Below are positions 1-11,407 of a stretch of DNA of 64,000 bases, one piece after another (the first letter of the stretch is position 1; each line of letters begins with the position of its first letter). The stretch covers positions 62,001 through 126,000 of the forward strand of contig NZ_JAVDXV010000010.1 in the NCBI RefSeq assembly GCF_031458115.1. The letters run 5' to 3'. Made by a program: the position numbers and the translations under genes. Origin of the DNA: Pelomonas asaccharophilus_A. GTDB taxonomy: Bacteria > Pseudomonadota > Gammaproteobacteria > Burkholderiales > Burkholderiaceae_C. Under the pieces are notes generated by a model, which worked only from the letters and a program-made list of their open reading frames with translations, had not been told where the DNA came from and ran no database searches.

Positions 1-1451
1 TGAAGGCCGTGCTGCCGGTCACCCTGGACCGCGGCGGCCAGGGCGTGGCCGTCGTGGCCAGCGGCTACTGGGCCGCCAAGAAGGGGCGCGATGCGCTGAA
101 GGTGGACTGGGACGTCTCCGGCGTCGCCAAGCCCGACACGGCCGCGCTGACCCAGCAATACCTGGCACTCGCGAAGACACCGGGCCTGCCCGCGCCCAAG
201 CCCGAGTTCCAGGCCGATGTCAGCGGCTGGAGCAAGGCGCCGAAAAAGATCACGGCGGACTTCGTCTTCCCCTATCTGAACCACGCGCAGATGGAGCCGC
301 TGGCCTGCACGGTGGACCTGAAGGCCGACCGCTGCGACGTCTATTACGCGGCGCAGATGCCCGGCATCGATGCGATGAACCTGGCCCAGGCCGTGAAGCT
401 GAAGCCCGAACAGGTGCAGATCCACGTGCAGATGGCCGGCGGCGGTTTCGGCCGCCGCGCGACGCCGGCGACCGAATGGCCGCGCGAGGCCGCGGCCGTG
501 GCCGTGGCGCTGGCCCAGGCCGGCCAGCGCGCGCCGGTCAAGGTGATCTGGAGCCGTGAGGACGACGTCAAGGCCGGCTACTACCGGCCCATGACCGTGC
601 ACCGCGCCGAGATCGGCTTCGACGCCAAGGGCAACATCGCCGGCTGGCAGCACCGCATCGTCAGCCAGGGCATCATGAAGGGCACGGCCTTCGAGGCCTG
701 GGGCGTGCAGAAGGGCGTGGACGGCACCGCGACCGAAGGCATGCGCGAGCCCTACGAGTTTCCGATGAACCTCAGCGTGCACCACCCGGACGTCAACGTG
801 CCGGTGCTGTGGTGGCGCTCGGTGGGCTCCACGCACACGGCCTACGTGATGGAGACGCTGGTCGACGAGATCGCGTTCGCCACCAAGCAGGATCCGGTCG
901 CCTACCGGCAGAAGCTGATGGCCGGCAACCCCAAGGCGGCCCGCCACACGGCCGCGCTGCAGGCGGCGGTGGACAAGAGCGGCTACGGCAAGCGCAAGCT
1001 CAAGGCCGGCCAGGCCTGGGGCGTGGCGGTGCACGAGAGCTTCGAGTCCGTCGTGGCCTATGTGGTCGTTGCCAGCATGAAGGGCAAGGGCAAGGACCGC
1101 CAGGCGGTGCTGCAGGAGGTACATGCCGGCGTGCACTGCAACCTGTGCGTGAACCCGCGCTCGGTCGAGGCGCAGGTGCAGGGCTCGGCCATCATGGCGC
1201 TGGCCACAACGATGCCCACGCACCGCATCACGCTGAAGGACGGTGTCGTCGAGCAGAACAACTTCTACGACATGGCCATGCCGCGCATCACCGATGCGCC
1301 GCAGGTCATCACCGTCAGCATCGTGCCCAGCAACGACCCGCCCAAGGGCATGGGCGAGCCGGGCGTGCCGCCGCTGGCGCCGGCGTTCGCCAACGCGGTG
1401 GCGCGCTTGACCGGCCAGCGCCAGCGCGAGCTGCCGTTCAAGTTCGCCTGA
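1..1451 (+). CDS. Molybdopterin-binding oxidoreductase large subunit (isoquinoline 1-oxidoreductase beta-like), 3' part
   Basis: The gene enters from outside the window; codons are in frame from base 3 and end at a TGA. About 482 C-terminal residues are visible, against roughly 730-770 for full IorB-type proteins. Family marks are GGGFGRR followed by an acidic/aromatic stretch, WSREDDVKAGYYRP, and near the end GMGEPGVPPLAPAFANA, whose Glu corresponds to the catalytic base of the xanthine oxidase family. Such enzymes bind molybdopterin cytosine dinucleotide and hydroxylate N-heterocycles or oxidise aldehydes with a separate 2Fe-2S subunit; that partner would lie upstream, outside the window. 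The substrate cannot be told from sequence. A strong hairpin terminator follows the stop. Confidence 0.85.
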   Translation, partial: KAVLPVTLDRGGQGVAVVASGYWAAKKGRDALKVDWDVSGVAKPDTAALTQQYLALAKTPGLPAPKPEFQADVSGWSKAPKKITADFVFPYLNHAQMEPLACTVDLKADRCDVYYAAQMPGIDAMNLAQAVKLKPEQVQIHVQMAGGGFGRRATPATEWPREAAAVAVALAQAGQRAPVKVIWSREDDVKAGYYRPMTVHRAEIGFDAKGNIAGWQHRIVSQGIMKGTAFEAWGVQKGVDGTATEGMREPYEFPMNLSVHHPDVNVPVLWWRSVGSTHTAYVMETLVDEIAFATKQDPVAYRQKLMAGNPKAARHTAALQAAVDKSGYGKRKLKAGQAWGVAVHESFESVVAYVVVASMKGKGKDRQAVLQEVHAGVHCNLCVNPRSVEAQVQGSAIMALATTMPTHRITLKDGVVEQNNFYDMAMPRITDAPQVITVSIVPSNDPPKGMGEPGVPPLAPAFANAVARLTGQRQRELPFKFA

Positions 1452-1465
1452 GGACGAGGCGGCAT

Positions 1466-1500
1466 GAAAAAGGCGGGCCCTCGGGCCCGCCTTGCTTTTG
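1466..1500. terminator. Bidirectional intrinsic terminator
   Basis: A GC-rich inverted repeat (AGGCGGGCCC at 1471 against GGGCCCGCCT ending at 1492) is flanked by AAAAA on the left and TTGCTTTT on the right. It lies between two convergent genes, so it can end transcription from both sides. Confidence 0.85.
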
Positions 1501-1513
1501 GGGTCTGCGCTGA

Positions 1514-2452
1514 TCAGCGCTTGGCGCTGCGGCGGCGCACGCCGAAGGCGGCCAGCAGGGCCGTCAGCGTCAGGCCGGCGCTCATGGGCTCGGGCAGCTC
1601 CAGCGCCAGCGCGCGGGCGATGGGCTCGTCGGCCAGCGCGAACGGGTCGCCCGAGCGTGCACCGGCGCCGCAGTAGGACGTGAAGGGCTCGTTGAAGACC
1701 GGGCCTTCGGCCGCCGCGGCGGCAAACCGGGCGGCCTCCACGCGGCCGCCGTCCTGCAGCACGGCCGTGCAGACGCCGGTGGACGAAACCTGGCCCCAGG
1801 CTTCCGAGACCATCTCGTAGAAGATGTCGTGCTCGCCTTCGCCAAGGTCCAGCTCGTAGCTGCCGCCGTTGATGCCGAAGCTGTAGTAGCCCGAGCCGCT
1901 CAGCACGCTGAAGCCGACGGCCATGCTGCCGTTGGAGTCATAGGAAGAACCGGTGCTGACGCCGCCGGCAACGACCTCGGCGCTCCAGGCTTCGTCGAAG
2001 TAGGTCGTGCCGTCGATGACCAGCCTGATGGTCAGCTTGGCCTTCTGGAACTCGCTGGCGCCGAAGGCCGTGCTGCCGAAGGCGCCGACCTCGCCCGGGT
2101 TGATGGCGAATGCGAAGTTGTCGTCCTCGCCGGTGAACAGCGTGCCGCTGATGCGGGCGATGCCTTGCGAGTAGTAGGTACCGTCGCCGGAAGCGCGGCT
2201 GCCGAAGTTGCTGACGCTGTCGTCGCAGGCATAGGCGTGGATGCCGATGTTGCTGGTGCCCGCGCCGGTGAATTCCAGTGCGTCCTGCCCGTTGACGGTG
2301 CCGCAGGCGCTGGTGGGCGCCGCCGTGCCGCCGGGGCCGCTGGAACTGCCCAGGTTGTAGGAGCCGGTGCCCACATAAGTCAGGGCGGCCCAGGCGGGGA
2401 CGGTCAGGGTCGTCAGCGCCGCGGCCAGGCACAGCTTCTTCATGGCGTTCAT
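1514..2452 (-). CDS. PEP-CTERM sorting domain protein
   Basis: A 312-residue exported protein. An N-terminal signal peptide (KK, hydrophobic stretch, AWA cleavage site near residue 22) precedes a Gly/Ser-rich, beta-type mature region with few lysines. The C-terminus has the tripartite PEP-CTERM signal: LPEP, a hydrophobic helix, and a final RRRSAKR. In bacteria with an exosortase (EpsH/XrtA family) such proteins are processed and displayed or released at the cell surface, often with exopolysaccharide. No exosortase is in this window. The ATG at 2452 has GAGGA six to seven bases upstream. The function of the mature domain is unknown. Confidence 0.85.
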   Translation of the reverse strand: MNAMKKLCLAAALTTLTVPAWAALTYVGTGSYNLGSSSGPGGTAAPTSACGTVNGQDALEFTGAGTSNIGIHAYACDDSVSNFGSRASGDGTYYSQGIARISGTLFTGEDDNFAFAINPGEVGAFGSTAFGASEFQKAKLTIRLVIDGTTYFDEAWSAEVVAGGVSTGSSYDSNGSMAVGFSVLSGSGYYSFGINGGSYELDLGEGEHDIFYEMVSEAWGQVSSTGVCTAVLQDGGRVEAARFAAAAAEGPVFNEPFTSYCGAGARSGDPFALADEPIARALALELPEPMSAGLTLTALLAAFGVRRRSAKR

Positions 2453-2535
2453 GCGGTTTCCTCGAGGAGGGTGTTGACCGGCATGCTAAGGGGGACGCCT
2501 CTCCCGGCCGTGTCCCCGGTTTCCGGCTAACCCCC

Positions 2536-2745
2536 TCAAATGCGGGAGTTGTCGGGCTCCGGCGTGAAGCCTGCCTCGGTCAGCGCGGCGGCCAGCGGCG
2601 CGCGGGGCAGCGCGCTGTCGACGCGTGCGGTCTTGCTGTCCAGGTCGACCTCCACGCGGGCCTGCGCGTCGGCGGCCTGCAAGGCCCGGGTGATGGCGGC
2701 CACGCAATGGCCGCAGCTCATGTCGGGCAAGTGGAACTGATGCAT
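2536..2745 (-). CDS. Heavy-metal-associated (HMA) domain protein, CopZ-like
   Basis: A 69-residue single-domain protein with the metal-binding motif MSCGHC at residues 9-14, as in copper chaperones and the N-terminal domains of P1B-ATPases. The predicted fold is the ferredoxin-like HMA fold, with two cysteines binding Cu(I) or a similar soft metal. The ATG at 2745 was chosen because GGAG lies seven bases upstream; an in-frame start farther upstream gives a non-conserved tail. It is divergent from the FMN reductase gene. No copper ATPase or metal-responsive regulator is adjacent, so copper is inferred from the family only. Confidence 0.85.
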   Translation of the reverse strand: MHQFHLPDMSCGHCVAAITRALQAADAQARVEVDLDSKTARVDSALPRAPLAAALTEAGFTPEPDNSRI

Positions 2746-2778
2746 TTCGGGCTCCGGTGAGGCTGGCATCATCGCCCC

Positions 2779-3336
2779 ATGAAGATCATTGCCCTCAGTG
2801 GGGCGCTGCGCCGCGCCTCCTACAACACGGCGCTGCTGCGCGCCGCGGCCGAGCTGGCGCCGGACGGCGTCACGCTGGAGCTGCGCACGCTGCACGGCAT
2901 CCCGCTGTACGACGGCGACGTCGAGGCGCAAGGCGTTCCCGAGGCGGTGACGACGCTGCGCGAGGCGATACGCGCCGCCGACGGCCTGCTCATCAGCACG
3001 CCCGAGTACAACAACTCCATCCCCGGCGTGTTGAAGAACGGCCTGGACTGGCTGTCCCGCCCCAGCGGCGAAGGCGCCAAGCTGTTCGGGGCCAGGCCCA
3101 CTGCGCTGATCGGCGCGACGCCGGGCGGCTTCGGCACGGTGCAGGCGCAGGACGCGATGCTCAGCGTGCTGCGCACCTTCGGCTGCGACTGCTGGTTCGG
3201 CGGGCGGCTGATGCTTTCGCACGCCAGCGCCGCTTTCGATGCCGACGGCAAGCTCACCGAGGAGAAGGTGCTGAACCAGTTGCGCAGTTTCGTGGCCGGC
3301 TTTGCGGCCCACATCGCGCGGAGGAAACAGCCATGA
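2779..3336 (+). CDS. NADPH-dependent FMN reductase / quinone reductase
   Basis: 185 residues with a flavodoxin-like fold. N-terminal SGALRRASYNTALLRAA is the phosphate-binding loop for FMN, and STPEYNNSIPGVLKNGLDWL (from about residue 74) is the classic signature of the ChrR/YieF/ArsH-type NADPH:FMN reductases. Members reduce quinones, chromate and azo compounds by two-electron transfer and limit redox cycling. The gene overlaps the downstream pirin gene by four bases (ATGA), so the two are translationally coupled; pirins often have quercetinase or redox-sensing roles, which fits a quinone-stress pair. Confidence 0.9.
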   Translation: MKIIALSGALRRASYNTALLRAAAELAPDGVTLELRTLHGIPLYDGDVEAQGVPEAVTTLREAIRAADGLLISTPEYNNSIPGVLKNGLDWLSRPSGEGAKLFGARPTALIGATPGGFGTVQAQDAMLSVLRTFGCDCWFGGRLMLSHASAAFDADGKLTEEKVLNQLRSFVAGFAAHIARRKQP

Positions 3337-4235
3337 GCGGCGTCCACATCGAGCGCATCACCAGCCACGTGGGCGACGTGGGCGGCCTGCCCATCCAGCG
3401 TTCGCTGCCCAACAAGGGCCGCCGCACCGTGGGCGCCTGGTGTTTTGCCGACCACGCCGGTCCGGCCACGCTGCCGCCGGAGCGGCGCATGAACGTCGGG
3501 CCCCATCCGCACACGGGGCTGTCCACCTTCAGCTGGATGATCGAGGGCGAGATCCTGCACCGCGACAGCCTGGGCTCCGAGCAGGTGCTGCGGCCGGGTC
3601 AGGTCAATCTGATGACGGCCGGCCACGGCATCTCGCACAGCGAGGAGTCGCTGTCCGACCGCATCCACCTGGCGCAGTTGTGGATCGCGCTACCCGACGC
3701 CGAGCGCGAGCGCGCGCCCAGCTTCCAGCATTTCCCCGAGCTGCCGCGCTGCGCGGTGGGCGGCTTCGACGGCACGCTGCTGGTGGGTGAACTGGAGGGC
3801 CAGCGCTCGCCGGTTCCCAGCTTCACGCCGTTGCTGGGCCTGGACCTGGTCGCCGACGGCCCGTCCGACGCGGTGCTGCCGCTGCAGGCCGGCTTCGAGC
3901 ATGGCGTGATGCTGCTGGAGGGCGAGGTCGAAGTCAGCCCGGCCGGGCACGACGCGGTCGAGACGGTCGCGCCGGGCACGCTGCTCTACATCGGCCCGGG
4001 CTGCACCTCGGTCGAACTGCGCTGCGCGGCCGCGTCGCGGCTGCTGCTGCTGGGCGGCGAGCCCTGGGCCGCGCCGCCGCTGCTGTGGTGGAACTTCGTC
4101 GGCCGCGAGCCGGCCGAGATGAGCCTCTGGGCGGCCGACTGGGCGCGCGCCGATGGCGGGCGCTTTGGCGAGGTGCGGGGCTATGTGGGCCCGCGCATCG
4201 CGGTGCCGCCGGTGCCGGCGCTCAGGAAGCCCTAG
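3333..4235 (+). CDS. Pirin family protein
   Basis: 300 residues, bicupin. The N-terminal cupin contains NVGPHPHTGLSTFSW with His58 and His60, followed by GHGISHSEES with His102 and Glu104; these match the four metal ligands of pirin. The C-terminal cupin is present but lacks ligands, as usual. The ATG at 3333 has GAGG nine bases upstream and overlaps the reductase stop. Bacterial pirins such as YhhW oxidise quercetin, and others modulate metabolic enzymes, so the role is not fixed. The 3' end overlaps the convergent ATPase gene by 14 bases. Confidence 0.9.
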   Translation: MSGVHIERITSHVGDVGGLPIQRSLPNKGRRTVGAWCFADHAGPATLPPERRMNVGPHPHTGLSTFSWMIEGEILHRDSLGSEQVLRPGQVNLMTAGHGISHSEESLSDRIHLAQLWIALPDAERERAPSFQHFPELPRCAVGGFDGTLLVGELEGQRSPVPSFTPLLGLDLVADGPSDAVLPLQAGFEHGVMLLEGEVEVSPAGHDAVETVAPGTLLYIGPGCTSVELRCAAASRLLLLGGEPWAAPPLLWWNFVGREPAEMSLWAADWARADGGRFGEVRGYVGPRIAVPPVPALRKP

Positions 4236-5241
4236 CGCTCTGCACCAAAGCCGCGATGCGCGGCGTCGTGTTGGTCGCCACCAGCTCGATCTGCGGGTTG
4301 GCCTTGGCGAACACGCGGAACAGCTCGTCCGTGAAACCGTGACCGACGTCGGTCACGCCGTCGAAGTCGATCTCGGCGCGTTTGAACGTGGCCAGCCGCG
4401 ACCCCACGCGGCGGGCCGCCGCGCGCGAGTCCAGCGCCTGGCCCTCGGTGGTCAGCAGGCGCAGCTGCACGCGGGTTTGGTCGAACTCGATGCCGTCGCC
4501 GGCGATGCTCCAGGCCTCCATCACGCCGTCCAGCGTGCGCGTCGTGTTCAGCGCGATGGCCATGTAGATGGAACTGCCCTGGCGCGGCAGCGCCCGGCCC
4601 TTGCGCCAGCCGGCGCTTTCCCAGGCGCGGCGCTGGTAGGCGGTGTTGTTGGCGTGGATGTCGAACACGTCGGCCAGCTGGCTGCTGAAGAACAGGCCGC
4701 GGCCCGTGTGCGCGTCGGGTGCGCTGGTCAGCCGCCCCTTGCTCAGCTCCAGCATCGCGTGCTGCGGGTCTTCCAGCTGGAAGGCGGTGCAGATCTTGTC
4801 GAACACGCCCACGCCATCGTCGCTGACCAGCAGCTGCACATGCGTGGGCGTCTGGCGCAGCGACACGGTGACGCTGCTGCCGCCGGAATGGTCGGCCGCG
4901 TTGTTCACCAGCTCCGTGAAGCCGTGCTGGATCATGCGTTCCACATGGCGCGGCAGCGCGAAATGCGGCGCGAAGTCGCGCTGCCAGGGCAGGTCCTCCT
5001 GCAGCCCGTACAGCGTGTAGCTGCGCACCACCTGGCGCAGGCTGCCCGGCGCGAACACCGGCCGGCGGCTGGTGCCGGCGCGCGTCAACCAGCCGGACTC
5101 CACCAGCCGCTTCAGGGCCGCCAGCACCGCGCGGTGGCTGGCGCCGGTGCGCTCCTCGACATGCGCCGCCAGGTCGTGCGAATGCTCGCTGGCCGCAGCG
5201 GTGATCCAGGTCGTCAGGTGGTCAAACACCAATCTCGTCAT
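4222..5241 (-). CDS. Winged-helix / GHKL ATPase / DUF4325 fusion protein
   Basis: 339 residues with three recognisable parts. Residues 1-65 look like a winged helix (ASHRAVLAALKRLVESGWLTRAG). Residues 90-200 hold a histidine-kinase-type ATPase fold: N-box TELVNNAADHSGG (109-121), G1 DDGVGVFDKI (141-150) and G2 HTGRGLFFS (178-186). The last 80 residues resemble the STAS-like DUF4325 domain (FDGVTDVGHGFTDELFRVF). There is no phospho-acceptor His, so it is not a normal sensor kinase. The layout suggests an anti-sigma/anti-anti-sigma style switch with its own DNA-binding domain. The function is unknown. Confidence 0.75.
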   Translation of the reverse strand: MTRLVFDHLTTWITAAASEHSHDLAAHVEERTGASHRAVLAALKRLVESGWLTRAGTSRRPVFAPGSLRQVVRSYTLYGLQEDLPWQRDFAPHFALPRHVERMIQHGFTELVNNAADHSGGSSVTVSLRQTPTHVQLLVSDDGVGVFDKICTAFQLEDPQHAMLELSKGRLTSAPDAHTGRGLFFSSQLADVFDIHANNTAYQRRAWESAGWRKGRALPRQGSSIYMAIALNTTRTLDGVMEAWSIAGDGIEFDQTRVQLRLLTTEGQALDSRAAARRVGSRLATFKRAEIDFDGVTDVGHGFTDELFRVFAKANPQIELVATNTTPRIAALVQSARAS

Positions 5242-5387
5242 GAGCGCGCATTGTGATGACTACTTCAATTGCGGGGGGTGGGGGTCATACCGACTCCATA
5301 GAATCCCCAACCAGTTACGACGCGGTTACCAAGTACGTTGGAAGCCGCAGTCGGCCCAGATTTCTCAACTCCACCGGGGAAATTCCC

Positions 5388-6452
5388 ATGCCTCTCGTCT
5401 CCATGCGTCAGCTGCTGGACCACGCCGCCGAAAACGGCTACGGCATCCCAGCCTTCAACGTCAACAACCTGGAGCAGGTGCAAGCCATCATGGCCGCTGC
5501 CGACGAGACCGGCGCGCCGGTCATCCTGCAGGCCAGCGCCGGCGCCCGCAAGTACGCCGGCGAGCCCTTCATCAAGCACCTGATCCAGGCCGCGGCCGAG
5601 ATGTACCCGCACATCCCGCTGGTCATGCACCAGGACCACGGCACCAGCCCCAAGGTCTGCGCCGGCGCCATCGACCTGGGCTTCGGCTCCGTGATGATGG
5701 ACGGCTCGCTGCGTGACGACGGCAAGACGCCCGCCTCGTTCGACTACAACGTGGACGTGACCCGCACCGTCGTCGAGATGGCGCACAAGGTCGGCGTCAC
5801 CGTCGAGGGCGAACTGGGCTGCCTGGGCAATCTCGAGACCGGCGACGCCGGCGAGGAAGACGGCATCGGCGCCGAAGGCAAGCTCAGCCACGACCAGATG
5901 CTGACCGACCCCGAGGAGGCCGCGCAGTTCGTCAAGGCCACGCAGCTGGACGCGCTGGCCATCGCCATCGGCACCAGCCATGGCGCCTACAAATTCAGCC
6001 GCAAGCCCACCGGCGACATCCTGGCGATTGGCCGCGTGAAGGAGATCCACGCGCGCATTCCCAACACCCACCTGGTCATGCACGGTTCGTCCAGCGTGCC
6101 GCAGGACCTGCTGGCCATCATCAACCAGTACGGCGGCAAGATGAAGGAGACCTTCGGCGTGCCCGTCGAGGAGATCCAGGAAGCCATCAAGTACGGCGTG
6201 CGCAAGATCAACATCGACACCGACATCCGCCTCGCGATGACCGGCGCGGTGCGCAAGTTCATGGCCGAGAACCCCGACAAGTTCGACGCCCGCGAATGGC
6301 TGAAGCCGGCCCGCGAGGCCGCCAAGCTGATCGCCAAGGAGCGCTACCAGCAGTTCGGCTGCGAAGGCCAGGCCGGCAAGATCAAGCCGCGCACGCTGGT
6401 CGACACGGCCGCCGCCTACGCGCGCGGCGAGCTGGCGCAGCAGGTGCAGTGA
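5388..6452 (+). CDS. fba: Fructose-bisphosphate aldolase, class II (Calvin-type)
   Basis: 354 residues. It cleaves fructose 1,6-bisphosphate (and in autotrophs condenses triose phosphates and sedoheptulose bisphosphate) with Zn2+. VMHQDHGTS carries catalytic Asp83 and zinc ligand His84; further His ligands lie in GTSHGAYKF and VMHGSSSVP, and the phosphate loop is KINIDTDIRLA. Sequence and length match the Calvin-cycle/glycolysis type of Burkholderiales rather than short E. coli-type FbaA. The ATG at 5388 begins the conserved MPLVSMRQLLDHA. In many relatives fba is close to purC, which here lies 4 kb downstream beyond signalling genes. Confidence 0.95.
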   Translation: MPLVSMRQLLDHAAENGYGIPAFNVNNLEQVQAIMAAADETGAPVILQASAGARKYAGEPFIKHLIQAAAEMYPHIPLVMHQDHGTSPKVCAGAIDLGFGSVMMDGSLRDDGKTPASFDYNVDVTRTVVEMAHKVGVTVEGELGCLGNLETGDAGEEDGIGAEGKLSHDQMLTDPEEAAQFVKATQLDALAIAIGTSHGAYKFSRKPTGDILAIGRVKEIHARIPNTHLVMHGSSSVPQDLLAIINQYGGKMKETFGVPVEEIQEAIKYGVRKINIDTDIRLAMTGAVRKFMAENPDKFDAREWLKPAREAAKLIAKERYQQFGCEGQAGKIKPRTLVDTAAAYARGELAQQVQ

Positions 6453-6874
6453 GCGCCCCGGCGCACTGCTTCACCTACGGCTCGCTGATGTGGGCCGACA
6501 TCATGGCCCGCGTCTGCGGGCGCGAGTTCCCCAGCGAGCCCGCCTCGCTGGCGGACCACCGCCGCCACCCGGTGCGCGGCCAGGACTATCCCGGCCTGCA
6601 GGCCGCACCCGGCGGCGTGGTGCAAGGGCGGCTGTACCGCGACGTGGACGCCGCCGCCTGGGCGCGGCTGGACGCCTTCGAGGGCCCGGAGTACGAGCGC
6701 GTGCCGGTGCTCGTGGCGCTGGCCGACGGCACGACGCTGGCCGCGCAGGTCTACCGCTTCCGGCCCGAGGTCGCCGACCGGCTGCTGCCCGGCGACTGGG
6801 ACGTGCAGGCCTTTGGCCGCGAGGGGCGGCAGCGCTTCGTCGCTCGCTACGTCGGGTTCGACACCCTCACATGA
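6449..6874 (+). CDS. Gamma-glutamylcyclotransferase-family protein
   Basis: 141 residues starting with GTG at 6449, which overlaps the aldolase stop (translational coupling). The substrate loop YGSLMW near the N-terminus and FEGPEYERVPV, holding the expected catalytic Glu, define the AIG2/GGCT fold. Enzymes of this group release 5-oxoproline from gamma-glutamyl peptides or amines; many bacterial members have no assigned substrate. It may be a small salvage enzyme riding on fba transcription. Confidence 0.8.
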   Translation: MSAPAHCFTYGSLMWADIMARVCGREFPSEPASLADHRRHPVRGQDYPGLQAAPGGVVQGRLYRDVDAAAWARLDAFEGPEYERVPVLVALADGTTLAAQVYRFRPEVADRLLPGDWDVQAFGREGRQRFVARYVGFDTLT

Positions 6875-6980
6875 GCCCCAAGACCCGGCAATAAGCCACA
6901 GTTCAAGCCTCTTGCCCCCCTGTTTGGAGGGGACAGAATGGCCGCCATAACCCCGCTGTTGTTGGGGGCGGAGCGCGTCC

Positions 6981-10100
<3,120 letters not shown>

Positions 10101-10101
10101 C

Positions 10102-10473
10102 ATGGCCAGCCCGCGCATCCTCGTCGTCGACGACAACCGCCTGAACCTGGACCTCGCGCGCTATGTGCTGGAGGCCGACGGCTTCATCGTGGACGAGGCC
10201 CAGCATGTCGACGAGGCCTGGGCGCGGCTGCGCGCGCAGCGGCCCGACCTGCTGCTGGTCGACATCCAGCTGCCGGGCACCGACGGCTTGACGCTGGTGC
10301 GCGCCGTCAAGGCCACGCCGGGATTGGATGACCTGCCCTGCATCGCCTTCACCGCCTATGCGATGCAGGGCGACGAGCTGCGCTTTCGCACCGCGGGCTG
10401 CGATGGCTACCTCAGCAAGCCGATTGACGTGCACCGCTTCGCGGCCGCCGTCAGGTTCTACCTGGGCACCTAA
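10102..10473 (+). CDS. Single-domain response regulator (CheY-like)
   Basis: 123 residues, receiver domain only. The acidic pair lies in VVDDN, the phospho-acceptor Asp in LLVDIQLPG, the switch Thr in AFTAYA, and the conserved Lys in YLSKPID. It starts one base after the hybrid kinase stop, so both are made from one transcript. With no output domain it is likely the final phospho-acceptor of that kinase or a shuttle to another protein; its target is not visible here. Confidence 0.9.
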   Translation: MASPRILVVDDNRLNLDLARYVLEADGFIVDEAQHVDEAWARLRAQRPDLLLVDIQLPGTDGLTLVRAVKATPGLDDLPCIAFTAYAMQGDELRFRTAGCDGYLSKPIDVHRFAAAVRFYLGT

Positions 10474-10503
10474 AATCCGCCGCTTGTTCCCGAGCCTGCC
10501 GCC

Positions 10504-11403
10504 ATGCCTCAAGCCCTGTACGAATCCAGCCTGACCTCCCTGCCCCTGCTCGGCCGCGGCAAGGTGCGCGAGAACTACGCCGTGGGCGAAGACCGCATCC
10601 TGATGATCGCCAGCGACCGCCTGTCGGCTTTCGACGTCATCATGGGCGAACCCATCCCGGGCAAGGGCGCGCTGCTGACCAGGATGGCGCTGTTCTGGTT
10701 CGACAAGCTGGACGGCATCGTCCCCAACCACCTGACCGGCGACGACCCGCTGGGCGTCGTGTCCACCGAGGCCGAGCGCGCGCAGATCCGCGACCGCGCG
10801 ATGCTGGTCAAGCGACTGAAGCCGCTGCCCATCGAGGCCGTCGTGCGCGGTTACCTCGCCGGCAGCGGCTGGGCCGAATACCAGAAGACGCAGAGTGTCT
10901 GCGGCGTGCCGCTGCCCGCGGGCCTGCGCAACGCCGACAAGCTGCCCGCGCCCATCTTCACGCCGGCCACCAAGGCCGAGATGGGCGACCATGACGAGAA
11001 CATCTCGTTCGAGAAGGCCGCCGACATCATCGGCGCCGACCTCGCCGCCCGCGTGCGCGACATCTCCATCCAGCTCTACCAGCGCGCCGCCGATTTCGCG
11101 CTGACCAAGGGCATCATCATTGCCGACACCAAGTTCGAATTCGGCCTGGACGCCGACGGCACGCTGACGCTGATGGACGAGGTGCTGACACCCGACTCCT
11201 CGCGCTACTGGCCCGTCGAGAGCTATGCGCCGGGCAGCAACCCGCCCAGCTACGACAAGCAGTTCGTGCGCGACTGGCTGGAGCAGGCCACGGTGGACGG
11301 CAAGCCCTGGGGCAAGACCGCGCCGGCGCCGGCGCTGCCGCCCGAGGTCGTCGCGAACACGGTGCAGAAGTACGAAGAGGCCTTGCAGCGCCTGACGGCC
11401 TGA
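10504..11403 (+). CDS. purC: Phosphoribosylaminoimidazole-succinocarboxamide synthase
   Basis: 299 residues, cytosolic. It joins aspartate to CAIR with ATP to make SAICAR in de novo purine synthesis. GKVRENYAVGEDRILMIASD at the N-terminus is the ATP-binding part, SDRLSAFDV is the family signature, and VVRGYLAGSGW and DTKFEFGLD are also conserved. The length suits the proteobacterial long form. It stands apart from purE and purK, which lie 4 kb downstream on the same strand. Confidence 0.95.
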   Translation: MPQALYESSLTSLPLLGRGKVRENYAVGEDRILMIASDRLSAFDVIMGEPIPGKGALLTRMALFWFDKLDGIVPNHLTGDDPLGVVSTEAERAQIRDRAMLVKRLKPLPIEAVVRGYLAGSGWAEYQKTQSVCGVPLPAGLRNADKLPAPIFTPATKAEMGDHDENISFEKAADIIGADLAARVRDISIQLYQRAADFALTKGIIIADTKFEFGLDADGTLTLMDEVLTPDSSRYWPVESYAPGSNPPSYDKQFVRDWLEQATVDGKPWGKTAPAPALPPEVVANTVQKYEEALQRLTA

Positions 11404-11407
11404 ACCC

